A program made the position numbers and the translations under genes. Shown piece after piece: positions 41,745-50,588 of a stretch of 64,000 bases of DNA (position 1 is the first letter of the stretch; each line of letters starts with the position of its first letter). The notes under the pieces were generated by a model. The model saw only the letters and a program-made list of their open reading frames with translations. It had not been told where the DNA came from and searched no databases. This stretch comes from CAZPQM01 sp964588995 (GTDB taxonomy: Bacteria > Pseudomonadota > Alphaproteobacteria > Rickettsiales > UBA8987), in assembly GCA_964588995.1 (NCBI GenBank), contig CAZPQM010000009.1, positions 1 through 64,000 of the forward strand. The letters are read 5' to 3'.

Positions 41745-42926
41745 CTAATCTCGCTCCACCGCCAGTGCGACGCCCATGCCACCCCCGATGCACAGTGTAG
41801 CAAGGCCTTTTTTTGCGTCGCGCTTTTGCATCTCATGCAGTAGCGTTACCAGCACGCGGCAACCGGAAGCACCAATCGGGTGACCGAGCGCAATCGCGCC
41901 GCCATTCACATTCACTTTGTCCGTATCCCAGCCAAGTTCTTTATTGACCGAAATGGCCTGCGCTGCAAAGGCTTCGTTTGCTTCAATCAGGTCCAGATCA
42001 TCAATGGACCAGCCCGCTTTTTCGAGCGCATAGCGCGTTGCAGGAATGGGACCGGTTCCCATAATCTCTGGGGCAACGCCAGCATGTGCTGAGGCGGCGA
42101 CACGTGCCAGCGGGGTCAGCCCGCGCTTTTCAGCTTCCGCTTCGCTCATCAGCATAACCACCGCTGCGCCATCATTCAGCCCGGAAGCATTTCCTGCCGT
42201 CACTGTCCCCTCTTTATCAAAGGCCGGACGCAGCTTGCTTAAACCTTCTGCGGTCACACCGGCGCGCGGATGCTCGTCCTTATCGATCGTTATGTCCTCT
42301 TTCCGCGTTTTTACGGTAACGGGCACGATTTCATCCTGAAAGCGGTTTTCCTTCTGCGCTTTTTCGGTTTTTTGTTGCGAATGCGCAGCAAATTCATCCT
42401 GCTCTTCGCGGCTGATGTTAAATTGCTTAGCGATATTTTCCGCTGTCACGCCCATGTGGTAGTTATTAAACGCATCGGTCAGCCCGTCTTTAATCATCGT
42501 ATCGACCAGCGAGGCATCTCCCATTTTTACACCATTTCGTATGCTGATCGCGTGCGGTGCATTACTCATCGATTCGTGCCCGCCCGCAATGACAATCCTG
42601 CTATCACCGGCCTTAATGGCCTGCGCACCGAGCGCTACCGCCCGGAGGCCCGAGCCACAGACCTGATTAACCGTCCAGGCGGGTATTTCCTTTGGAATAC
42701 CCGCATTGACCGAGGCCTGCCGCGCCGGGTTCATACCTTCACCTGCGCCAAGCACCTGCCCTAAAATCACCTCAGAGATAGCATCGCTTTCGACTCCGGT
42801 ATCGTCGAGCACGGCTTTGATCACTTTCTCGCCAAGTTCATGCGCCTCAAGCGAGGATAGACCGCTTAGAAAACTTCCAATAGCAGTACGTTTTGCAGCG
42901 ACGATAACAATAGGGGATTCGGTCAT
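41745..42926 (-). CDS. phaA: Acetyl-CoA C-acetyltransferase (PhaA thiolase)
   Basis: 393 residues. Catalytic Cys in NQVCGSGLRAV, His in GHPIGASG and the second Cys in CIGGGMGVAL; GGHESMSNAPH is typical of biosynthetic thiolases. It condenses two acetyl-CoA to acetoacetyl-CoA, the first step of PHB synthesis, and would feed PhaB (28.5 kb) and PhaC (43.4 kb). Confidence 0.95.
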   Translation of the reverse strand: MTESPIVIVAAKRTAIGSFLSGLSSLEAHELGEKVIKAVLDDTGVESDAISEVILGQVLGAGEGMNPARQASVNAGIPKEIPAWTVNQVCGSGLRAVALGAQAIKAGDSRIVIAGGHESMSNAPHAISIRNGVKMGDASLVDTMIKDGLTDAFNNYHMGVTAENIAKQFNISREEQDEFAAHSQQKTEKAQKENRFQDEIVPVTVKTRKEDITIDKDEHPRAGVTAEGLSKLRPAFDKEGTVTAGNASGLNDGAAVVMLMSEAEAEKRGLTPLARVAASAHAGVAPEIMGTGPIPATRYALEKAGWSIDDLDLIEANEAFAAQAISVNKELGWDTDKVNVNGGAIALGHPIGASGCRVLVTLLHEMQKRDAKKGLATLCIGGGMGVALAVERD

Positions 42927-42955
42927 GGTATTATCCTTTGTTGGTGGTTTGTGAT

Positions 42956-43424
42956 ATAGAGTTTAGATTTTAGAAGTTGGAGTTTAGTGGGTTGAACCTA
43001 TAGTGAAGATATTAGCCTCTTGCTTATTTTTTTGTTTCAAGGATTCCATAAACTTGTAGAGCATTTTCATAATCTCGCTTGATTTACGTGTTAACTGCTG
43101 CATTTCTTTCTCTTCTAAAAATCCTAAATTACGAGCAATGGTAAGCTGTGTTTCAATTTCAGCTAGCGATGCAAAAGCGATATCAAGAAAACGAATAAAT
43201 TCTCTCCGGGATGTCTTGCGTGAACTGCCTTCTGCAATATTGGACGGCACAGAGACAGCGGCTCTGCGCAGTTGAGCCGTAAGGCCGAATTTTTCTTCTG
43301 CCGGAAAAGAGCGCGTCGCCGTATAAATATCAGTGACTAAATCGATCGCTTTTTGCCAGACTAATAAGTCTTTATAACTGCTTACTGCCATCCAACTCTC
43401 TAAACTCTAAAAACTAAACTCTAT
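42956..43424. repeat. Inverted AGAGTTTAG repeats flanking the four-helix-bundle gene
   Basis: Left arm 42956-42987 and right arm 43392-43424 begin with the same ATAGAGTTTAG when read inwards. Each arm also contains further AGTTTAG and GAGTTGG-type words. The arms overlap the coding ends. This looks like a small cassette boundary, although no transposase is present. Confidence 0.5.
42984..43391 (-). CDS. Four-helix bundle protein (23S rRNA IVS / S23 family)
   Basis: 135 residues starting SYKDLLVWQKAIDLVTDIY and containing FGLTAQLRRAAVSVPSNIAEG, the signature of the S23/IVP family (related to Avd of diversity-generating retroelements). The function of free-standing members is not known; they pentamerise and are basic. 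The gene is framed by inverted AGAGTTTAG-rich repeats that reach into its stop codon on one side and its start on the other. It separates phaA from phaC. Confidence 0.9.
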   Translation of the reverse strand: MAVSSYKDLLVWQKAIDLVTDIYTATRSFPAEEKFGLTAQLRRAAVSVPSNIAEGSSRKTSRREFIRFLDIAFASLAEIETQLTIARNLGFLEEKEMQQLTRKSSEIMKMLYKFMESLKQKNKQEANIFTIGSTH

Positions 43425-43431
43425 ACACTAA

Positions 43432-44502
43432 TTATAATTCATGCACCCACTTTACAAGGGGATTCCAGCATTCTTTTTCCGCATTCAACCCCGCCACCAG
43501 ACCCAAATGCCCGGTTTGTGTGGTTATGCTCCGAACGTTGGGGATAGAAGCGACCAAACTTCGGCAGGAGGTCGCAGGGATAAGCTTATCATGTTGTGCA
43601 CTCGCTATCAGCGTTGGGCATGAAAGCTGACCGGGCTGCACCACCTCGTCAAACACGCGCCAGGACTGCTGCTGCGGCGCATTATCAATCGCCCAGTCGA
43701 TCATGCACATTGCTGCAATGGCGGGTGCAAGCGGTGCGGGGTCATGCAGCCATTGCTCCCGCGCGATGAATAAATGGTATTCGTCCGAACCCTCCTCCAA
43801 CTCCACAAAGCGCGCATATTTCGCATAGGTACTCACCGGATCCCCGGCATAGAGCATACTATGAATCAGGCTTCCCGGCACGAGGTCAAAGCGCGTAAAG
43901 AGCTGGCGCAGAAAATCGCGATTATAGGGGTGCTGAAACCAGCGATGATCCTCACTTGCATGAAAATCCCACGGGCTTGCAATCATAACAAGCGCCCGGG
44001 CAAGCTCAGGTATATGCTGCAGTGCAGCAAGCGCAATCAGACCTCCCATGCAATAGCCGATTGTGGTGGGTGGCTGGCCATGCTGCTCATGTATAAACCG
44101 GCTGGCAGGCTTAAGCCGTTGAGTGATGTAGTCCTCCAACCAGTAACCCGCCTCCTCCGCCTCCGGGTTACCCCAGTCCAGCAGGTAAACGCTGAAGCCC
44201 TGCCCGGCGAGGTAGCGCGCCATGCTGTACTCTGCTGTTAAATCAAAAATATAAGCATGATTGATGAGCGAGGGGATCAGCAGAATAGGAGCGCCTGCTT
44301 CGCTGTAGCGTAACAACCGGGAATTGCCCGATTGCCATACGCAAGGCTGTGTGATCTCCCGCGGTTTGTGTTCAATGGCGCAGTAGCGGGTAAGCCCTTC
44401 GGTGAAGTGCTGCAGGGTAAAGCCGGTTTTTTCCTCCAGCTCCCCAGAACGGGCAAAGGCGGTCTGCATGTAGAGCATGTGAAGGGGTAACAGGGTTTGC
44501 AT
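43432..44502 (-). CDS. phaC: Poly(3-hydroxyalkanoate) synthase, class III-like PhaC
   Basis: 356 residues, alpha/beta hydrolase fold. The lipase-like box has Cys in place of Ser (GYCMGG), which is diagnostic for PHA synthases. The Asp is in SAQHDKLIP and the His in TGHLGLVAG. YLLDWGNPEAEEAG matches the PhaC active-site entrance. The length matches class III PhaC (with PhaE) rather than the 580-residue class I; no phaE is seen nearby. It polymerises 3-hydroxybutyryl-CoA. Confidence 0.85.
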   Translation of the reverse strand: MQTLLPLHMLYMQTAFARSGELEEKTGFTLQHFTEGLTRYCAIEHKPREITQPCVWQSGNSRLLRYSEAGAPILLIPSLINHAYIFDLTAEYSMARYLAGQGFSVYLLDWGNPEAEEAGYWLEDYITQRLKPASRFIHEQHGQPPTTIGYCMGGLIALAALQHIPELARALVMIASPWDFHASEDHRWFQHPYNRDFLRQLFTRFDLVPGSLIHSMLYAGDPVSTYAKYARFVELEEGSDEYHLFIAREQWLHDPAPLAPAIAAMCMIDWAIDNAPQQQSWRVFDEVVQPGQLSCPTLIASAQHDKLIPATSCRSLVASIPNVRSITTQTGHLGLVAGLNAEKECWNPLVKWVHEL

Positions 44503-44546
44503 AACCCTGTTTTATCGCGGCGCGCGCGATGCCGCAATCAGAAAGC

Positions 44547-44834
44547 CTAATGCCGTTGATTGCGATAATTGTGCCGCATCAGAATCAGTCGCCCATCCTG
44601 AATAATATACTCCTGATCCACCCGGGTTTGCACCGGTGGGTTATCGCCGAGTGTTACCACCAGCCCGGGGGAGCGCATATTAAACTGCCCCCGTGCCTTA
44701 ATCGTGCGGTCTTCTTCAAATCCGGCACCGGATACGTGCAGTTTGTAGTCTACATTATCGGCATTGCGGATACGGAGCGCTTCTGCGGGCGCCGCTAACA
44801 ATAAACCAATTAAGCATAGTGAGATCATTCGCAT
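44547..44834 (-). CDS. Small periplasmic hypothetical protein
   Basis: 95 residues. The signal peptide ISLCLIGLLLAAPAEA precedes a 75-residue domain (LRIRNADNVDYKLHVSG ... YIIQDGRLILMRHNY) that looks like a single beta-sandwich. No family recognised. It lies 9 bp downstream of the DUF2460 gene on the same strand, so they may be co-transcribed. Confidence 0.6.
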   Translation of the reverse strand: MRMISLCLIGLLLAAPAEALRIRNADNVDYKLHVSGAGFEEDRTIKARGQFNMRSPGLVVTLGDNPPVQTRVDQEYIIQDGRLILMRHNYRNQRH

Positions 44835-44843
44835 AGTCGCATA

Positions 44844-45449
44844 CTACACTTTTATCTCCACCAGTTCAACCGGTCCCCAGCTATAAAGCCCCTCTTTATC
44901 GAGCGAGCTGTGCAGCTGATCGGTATCAAAGCGCACCGGCACATCAAATTCGAAGTCTGCGGCAATGGTCGCGCCATCCGCCGGTGCTGTATCGAACGTG
45001 ATCTGCCCGGTAGTCGTATCTACCGTAACGCCACTGACCTGCAATACGCTATCGACGTAAATATCGACCGCACCACTCACCGGCTTGGTGATACTCCGCG
45101 TCGTAGTCTGGGATCCACTCGTATAGGTTTTTACCAGTTGAAAAACCCTTCTATTTGCATCTCCGGTACCGATCACCTGCCCAACGGCGCGATAATCCGC
45201 CCAGTCCTTCAGGCGGAAGCCGGTCGCACGGCCTTTTCGCGCATGAAAGAAGCCAAGCAGCGTATCCAGCTGCGCCTGCGACGTGATCGCCTGCGAAACC
45301 TCGTAGCGGTTACGGCTCGCACTCCAGTTGCTATTGCGCATTTCATGTCCGTTTTTCAGCATGTTAACGGTAGTTGCATATTCCGGTCCGCCCTTTGCCC
45401 CATAGCTGATGGTTTCGGGAAAGCGGGTTTCTTCAAACGCGTGTGGCAT
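44844..45449 (-). CDS. DUF2460 protein (GTA/phage distal-tail type)
   Basis: 201 residues from ATG 45449, which has AGGAG upstream. HAFEETRFPETISYGAKGGPEYAT and FFHARKGRATGFRLKDWADY are the family landmarks. In gene transfer agents and related phages this protein sits between the tape measure and the hub proteins at the tail tip. Here it stands alone without other tail genes, so it is either a relic or a co-opted tail-tip protein. Confidence 0.85.
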   Translation of the reverse strand: MPHAFEETRFPETISYGAKGGPEYATTVNMLKNGHEMRNSNWSASRNRYEVSQAITSQAQLDTLLGFFHARKGRATGFRLKDWADYRAVGQVIGTGDANRRVFQLVKTYTSGSQTTTRSITKPVSGAVDIYVDSVLQVSGVTVDTTTGQITFDTAPADGATIAADFEFDVPVRFDTDQLHSSLDKEGLYSWGPVELVEIKV

Positions 45450-45600
45450 GGCATATCTCCTGTTGTGATGAGAAAACCACGCTTTACCCCCACCCGGAAG
45501 GGTCAAAATGGTACATTGACTGCTATATAGTTTTTTAGCGCTTGGATTATGGTAAAGAATTTGTTAAAATTTGTATTAATCAGGGGTTAATTGGGGAGTC

Positions 45601-47217
45601 ATGCGACAACACATCAAACGACAGATCCGACAGGGCTTTACGCTCATTGAGCTTTCCATTGTGCTGCTCGTTATTTCGGTTCTCGTCGGTGGAAGTTTAA
45701 GTGTCGGCATGACACTACTTGAAGCGAATCGCATTGCAACCAGTAAAGAGCATATTCAGGCTGTTGTGGATGCATTGAATGATTACGCAGAGGAGAATAA
45801 TCATTTACCCTGCCCCGCTGTAGAAACGCTGGAACCCAGCGATGTTGATTACGGCGTTGGGCAAGGTACGGAACACCGAGGCGGTGATGGCCAGCCCGAT
45901 GAAGGGAACTGCACCGGCAGCACGGAGATTGATACGACAAAGCGCATTTTCCGCGGCATGGTTCCGATTGTTGAATTGGGTCTGGAAGGTGCTAAGGCGC
46001 TGGATGGCTGGGGCAACCGTTTAACCTACATTGTCGATGAAGATCTTACTTTTAAGGGAGATACATGGACTGACAATGGTTCACAGAAATTTGGCTATGC
46101 TAATATGGGTAACCCAAATTTATACGATGACCAAAGTCTCACCGCCCCGGTACTCATTGATGACATTTCCACACAAGGCGATATTGTGATTCGTAATGAT
46201 CAGGGAGTAAATGGCACCGATGTCAGCACACTGGCCGCTTTTGTGGTTATCAGTCATGGTAAAAATGGTTTCCGCGCCCATACGAATGACGGGATTCGCC
46301 TTCCCGCCAGCGCTGATGCCAATGAAGAAGAAAATGCGGATAATGACGACACATTTATTCAGAAACTACCAAGTTCGACTTTCGACGATATTGTTTACTA
46401 TCAGAACAAATGGCAAATAGCTGCTGCCAGCAGTAGCCAATCAAATTGCCCGGCAGGACTAAGCGGGTGCGTACTCTGGCTGGATGCGACAGATATAGAC
46501 GGGGATGGTAACACCGGAAACAACCCTGCCGATGGCGATCCGATAGGTACCTGGGTGGACAAGTCCGGCACAGGTAATGATGTAACTAGCAGTGGTCTGG
46601 CGCGACCCAGCTATATAGCAACGGATAGTGATTTAAATAACCAGCCTGTCCTGGGCTTTGACAGATCCGAAGGGGATTATCTTGAAAGGACTTCTCCATC
46701 GCAACTTAATCTGGATCCGGCTGAAGATACGTTTACACTCGCCGTAGTCTATGCACGCACATCTTCTCAGTCTTCGAATGTCAAAGTACTGGAGCTGGAA
46801 GGAGAAGACAGTGACCCGAATCGACCCGAAATTACCATGCAGCTTTTAGGCGGCAGTGATGTGGCTCGTATCATCACCAACAATAAAAATTATGGTGCTG
46901 ATCATGGCGCAACAGATCTCGATGTTCCGAATGTTTGGATAGCTCATTTTAATGAAGGTAGCAGCTCGTCTGAATACAGCTTTAACGATTCCGGGCCTCT
47001 TGCCTTTGGGGGGGGAATAGTAGACCGATCCGATAATACCAATTCCGTACTCTGCATTGGAACGGGCTCCATTGATAGCTTGATTTGTGACCAGACCATT
47101 CATGCGCTGGATGGACGTATTGCCGAAGTTATAATTATTAACCGCGGGTTAAGTTCAAGTGAAAGAACGGCACTAAAGAGTTATCTGGACTGCAAATGGC
47201 GGGGAGTCAATTGCTAG
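45601..47217 (+). CDS. Large pseudopilin with C-terminal LamG domain (first of trio)
   Basis: 538 residues. The prepilin signal QGFTLIELSIVLLVISVLVGG has Glu+5. The pilin-like core carries landmarks shared by all three genes: LPCPA (residue about 67), ALDGWGNRLTYIVDE, VVISHGKNGF and EEENADNDD. From residue 283 (CPAGLSGCVLWLD) a LamG/concanavalin-like module of 256 residues ends in ERTALKSYLDCKW. It is presumably assembled by a type II secretion or type IV pilus-like machine, with the LamG exposed for binding glycans. GGGGAG precedes the ATG. The next gene starts one base after the stop. Confidence 0.8.
   Translation: MRQHIKRQIRQGFTLIELSIVLLVISVLVGGSLSVGMTLLEANRIATSKEHIQAVVDALNDYAEENNHLPCPAVETLEPSDVDYGVGQGTEHRGGDGQPDEGNCTGSTEIDTTKRIFRGMVPIVELGLEGAKALDGWGNRLTYIVDEDLTFKGDTWTDNGSQKFGYANMGNPNLYDDQSLTAPVLIDDISTQGDIVIRNDQGVNGTDVSTLAAFVVISHGKNGFRAHTNDGIRLPASADANEEENADNDDTFIQKLPSSTFDDIVYYQNKWQIAAASSSQSNCPAGLSGCVLWLDATDIDGDGNTGNNPADGDPIGTWVDKSGTGNDVTSSGLARPSYIATDSDLNNQPVLGFDRSEGDYLERTSPSQLNLDPAEDTFTLAVVYARTSSQSSNVKVLELEGEDSDPNRPEITMQLLGGSDVARIITNNKNYGADHGATDLDVPNVWIAHFNEGSSSSEYSFNDSGPLAFGGGIVDRSDNTNSVLCIGTGSIDSLICDQTIHALDGRIAEVIIINRGLSSSERTALKSYLDCKWRGVNC
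46447..47189 (+). repeat. 743-bp direct repeat, copy 1 (LamG module)
   Basis: Identical line by line to 48044-48786, offset 1597 bp. Identity starts exactly at the TGC codon opening the LamG module and ends within the last ten codons. The sequences on either side are unrelated at DNA level. The copies are in the same frame. Confidence 0.95.
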
Positions 47218-47218
47218 A

Positions 47219-48814
47219 ATGAAACCTGATAAAGCTAACCGGCAAAATGGCTTTACGCTCATGGCGATGATGATCATCATCGCGGCAAGCTCTATGGTGG
47301 CTGTAGGCGGAGTTACCGTGCTGTCTCGTAGTAAGGATATTGAGCGCCATCAGGTTACCGAAGAGCGGCTGGCCACGATCTTCGAAGCGATAGAGCAATA
47401 TGCAACTAACAACAAACGTCTACCCTGCCCCGCTGCATTATCCGATACGCCTGCGAGCGCCAGTTTTGCCATCGAAGGCGATGATCTTACGCTAACCGAT
47501 AACTGCAATGCTGAAATTGCGGATGTGGAATATAACAGCGGCGCGGACGACGTCGCGGTCGTTGGCATGGTACCTACCGGCACACTGGGATTACACCCAC
47601 GCTATGCGCTGGATGGATGGAACCGCAAATTTACCTATGCAGTCGATGAAAATTTAACCGTTGAAGCAACCTTTGCAACCGAGCATGGCGATATTCAAAT
47701 TCTGGATGCCGCCGGAGACAGCGTCATAGGTAATGCGACCATTACGGCATGGCCCTCATCCACTCCAGGTGTTGATTTTGATAAAGAAACGCAAGGCGCA
47801 GCCGTGGTCGTTATCAGCCATGGACCTAATAGTTCAGGAGCTTATCTTGCCAAGAGCAATGCAACTACAACGGTTACCACCTCAACCTATGAAGAAGATA
47901 ATTATCCGACCTCCGGTATGGATGGCATCTTCCGCATAACGGATTTTGCTACTGTCAATCCGGCAAATTACTTTGACGACATCATAGACTATCGTTTACG
48001 GGGTCAACTTGATCCACTTGGAGAAGCCGACACCCCTCCGACCTGCCCGGCAGGACTAAGCGGGTGCGTACTCTGGCTGGATGCGACAGATATAGACGGG
48101 GATGGTAACACCGGAAACAACCCTGCCGATGGCGATCCGATAGGTACCTGGGTGGACAAGTCCGGCACAGGTAATGATGTAACTAGCAGTGGTCTGGCGC
48201 GACCCAGCTATATAGCAACGGATAGTGATTTAAATAACCAGCCTGTCCTGGGCTTTGACAGATCCGAAGGGGATTATCTTGAAAGGACTTCTCCATCGCA
48301 ACTTAATCTGGATCCGGCTGAAGATACGTTTACACTCGCCGTAGTCTATGCACGCACATCTTCTCAGTCTTCGAATGTCAAAGTACTGGAGCTGGAAGGA
48401 GAAGACAGTGACCCGAATCGACCCGAAATTACCATGCAGCTTTTAGGCGGCAGTGATGTGGCTCGTATCATCACCAACAATAAAAATTATGGTGCTGATC
48501 ATGGCGCAACAGATCTCGATGTTCCGAATGTTTGGATAGCTCATTTTAATGAAGGTAGCAGCTCGTCTGAATACAGCTTTAACGATTCCGGGCCTCTTGC
48601 CTTTGGGGGGGGAATAGTAGACCGATCCGATAATACCAATTCCGTACTCTGCATTGGAACGGGCTCCATTGATAGCTTGATTTGTGACCAGACCATTCAT
48701 GCGCTGGATGGACGTATTGCCGAAGTTATAATTATTAACCGCGGGTTAAGTTCAAGTGAAAGAACGGCACTAAAGAGTTATCTGGATTGCAAATGGCGGG
48801 GCGTAGGGTGCTGA
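47219..48814 (+). CDS. Large pseudopilin lacking Glu+5, with the same LamG domain (second of trio)
   Basis: 531 residues. The processing site is NGFTLMAMMIIIAASSM, in which the usual Glu at +5 is Ala. Among T2SS pseudopilins only the GspK type at the tip lacks Glu5. Core landmarks LPCPA, ALDGWNRKFTYAVDE and VVISHGPNSS are conserved with its neighbours. From residue 276 the LamG module is identical to that of the first gene except for one residue near the C-terminus (GVGC versus GVNC). The following gene starts one base after the stop. Confidence 0.8.
   Translation: MKPDKANRQNGFTLMAMMIIIAASSMVAVGGVTVLSRSKDIERHQVTEERLATIFEAIEQYATNNKRLPCPAALSDTPASASFAIEGDDLTLTDNCNAEIADVEYNSGADDVAVVGMVPTGTLGLHPRYALDGWNRKFTYAVDENLTVEATFATEHGDIQILDAAGDSVIGNATITAWPSSTPGVDFDKETQGAAVVVISHGPNSSGAYLAKSNATTTVTTSTYEEDNYPTSGMDGIFRITDFATVNPANYFDDIIDYRLRGQLDPLGEADTPPTCPAGLSGCVLWLDATDIDGDGNTGNNPADGDPIGTWVDKSGTGNDVTSSGLARPSYIATDSDLNNQPVLGFDRSEGDYLERTSPSQLNLDPAEDTFTLAVVYARTSSQSSNVKVLELEGEDSDPNRPEITMQLLGGSDVARIITNNKNYGADHGATDLDVPNVWIAHFNEGSSSSEYSFNDSGPLAFGGGIVDRSDNTNSVLCIGTGSIDSLICDQTIHALDGRIAEVIIINRGLSSSERTALKSYLDCKWRGVGC
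48044..48786 (+). repeat. 743-bp direct repeat, copy 2 (LamG module)
   Basis: Second copy of the LamG-encoding block. No difference from copy 1 was found over the 743 bases. The first mismatch after it is synonymous (GGAC versus GGAT context). Confidence 0.95.
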
Positions 48815-48815
48815 T

Positions 48816-50588
48816 ATGAAGTACGTTTCAGACCATAAGAAAAGCGGCTTTACGCTTATTGAGCTGGCAGTAGTCATCACGATCATGGGATTACTGGTAG
48901 GGAATGGGCTGGCCTTGGTAAGCGCTATTAACGACTCCGCGAAAGAAGACCTGACCGAACGTAGGCTTGAGTTTATTACAGACGCCATTGACCAGTTCGT
49001 TGACTATTACGGCTATTTACCCTGCCCTGCCAATCCAACGGAAACCATCCATGCGCTCGGCGGTGATGATGATTTCGGCTTTGGAGAAGTGAGCGTCACC
49101 TCCGGCACCGGGCCAACCGATAGCGCCGGTACAGACGCCACCTGTACGACGGATAACATTATTACAGGCACAGGGGTGTATGTCGGAACTCTACCCGTAT
49201 ACACATTGAATATTCACCCCTCGTATGCGTTTGATGGCTGGAATAACCGGTTCATGTATGTTGTGGATAGCCGGGTTATTTTCCGCGGCGATGCGCAGGA
49301 TCAGACCGTGGGTGCCAAATTTGAGCGGGGCACGGTCGATAATGGTACGGTCTCTATAGGCTATGCTTCAGGCAATGCTGACGGAGCCAGCAACGATGCG
49401 GATCTGGATGGTGGCGGGCTGGATAATGATGATACCCGTGGCACCATTCAAATCTTTAACGCCACCGGCACAACCGCAGGCGTTTCCAATGCCGTTGTGC
49501 TTGTCCATTCCGCTGGAAAGAATGGCCTTTCAGCCTGGCCCGGTCGCGGAGGAGCGCGCCTCGGCTCCACCGGCATCACCACGGCCGAAGAAGAAAATAC
49601 CGATAACGACAACCAGTTTCGTCATGGCTTCCTGTCACCGGATATTGATGATCATTTGACCTTTCTAACCAAATGGCAAATCGACACGGCGATTACTGTT
49701 AATACATCCAGCCCTGGCTCACTACCCAGCAAGGATTATTTAATTACGACGTCGAATGATGGTGATGCCCATAAGGTATTGCAATCCGACGGTTCAATCG
49801 TTTGGACCTTTACGACGGGGGGTAGTGCGGAAGATGCGGCCATTGATAGCAGCGGCAATGTATATATTGCCGCCGGATATGATGGTATTTACAAATTAGA
49901 TCCCGATGGAAATGAGTTGTGGCATAATACCGATGGAGGTTTTCAAGAAAGCGTTGTCTGGCATCCGGATGGTCACGTGTATACTGGAGATAAAACAGAT
50001 GAACTCCGCAAACTCTCCGATAGTGACGGTTCGGAGATATGGGCTCACAACTTCGCCGACAGTGTTCAGAATGTGGAAATCGATGGGGATGGCTACCTTA
50101 TTATCGCCGGCGATTCTTCGCTTGGTGTCGCCAAAATGGATACTAATAGGAATATTCAATGGCAGGTTATCATCGGTCAAGACATTTTCGACCTCGCCAT
50201 CGACAGCAATAATGATATTTATCTGGCCGGTCGCAGTGGTGATGTAATTAAACTCGATGGAACCAATGGCAATGAGTTATGGCGCGAGAATATTAGCACT
50301 TATAATACTTGGGGTGTAGTAGTAAGTAATGATGATAGTGATGTTTTCGTCACCAATATAAACAATATTTATCAACTTGATGCCTCAACCGGTACGCAGG
50401 TAACTAATTTGAATATAGGGATTAGCGCCTTACAAGGGCTGGGAATTGATGCAAATGGCGATTTATACACTCACGGATGGAATGGTGATGTGGCAAAAGT
50501 AGCGCCCACCCTGAGCGGAGCAGGGGATATCATCTGGCAACAAACACCACACTCCCAACCCGGTGATAAAATAGAAGTAGCACGATGA
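48816..50588 (+). CDS. Large pseudopilin with C-terminal beta-propeller (third of trio)
   Basis: 590 residues. Prepilin signal SGFTLIELAVVITIMGLLVG with Glu+5. Core landmarks LPCPANPTETIH, AFDGWNNRFMYVVD, VLVHSAGKNGLSAW and EEENTDNDNQF are conserved with the other two. From about residue 310 the LamG is replaced by repeating blades (GSIVWTFTTGG, DSSGNVYIAAG, DPDGNELWHNTDG, DSNNDIYLAGRSGDV, DGTNGNELWRENIS) of a PQQ/quinoprotein-like beta-propeller without obvious cofactor sites. Likely an exposed binding or adhesion module. Confidence 0.8.
   Translation: MKYVSDHKKSGFTLIELAVVITIMGLLVGNGLALVSAINDSAKEDLTERRLEFITDAIDQFVDYYGYLPCPANPTETIHALGGDDDFGFGEVSVTSGTGPTDSAGTDATCTTDNIITGTGVYVGTLPVYTLNIHPSYAFDGWNNRFMYVVDSRVIFRGDAQDQTVGAKFERGTVDNGTVSIGYASGNADGASNDADLDGGGLDNDDTRGTIQIFNATGTTAGVSNAVVLVHSAGKNGLSAWPGRGGARLGSTGITTAEEENTDNDNQFRHGFLSPDIDDHLTFLTKWQIDTAITVNTSSPGSLPSKDYLITTSNDGDAHKVLQSDGSIVWTFTTGGSAEDAAIDSSGNVYIAAGYDGIYKLDPDGNELWHNTDGGFQESVVWHPDGHVYTGDKTDELRKLSDSDGSEIWAHNFADSVQNVEIDGDGYLIIAGDSSLGVAKMDTNRNIQWQVIIGQDIFDLAIDSNNDIYLAGRSGDVIKLDGTNGNELWRENISTYNTWGVVVSNDDSDVFVTNINNIYQLDASTGTQVTNLNIGISALQGLGIDANGDLYTHGWNGDVAKVAPTLSGAGDIIWQQTPHSQPGDKIEVAR

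Noticed and set aside
46846..47103. Minus-strand ORF present in both LamG blocks
   Set aside because: Its duplication follows from the DNA repeat and it is antisense to the LamG module.
46447..48786. LamG duplication as an assembly artefact
   Set aside because: Each copy has unique flanks and stays in frame, and the final codons differ, so a simple assembly duplication is less likely. Long reads would still be needed to be sure.
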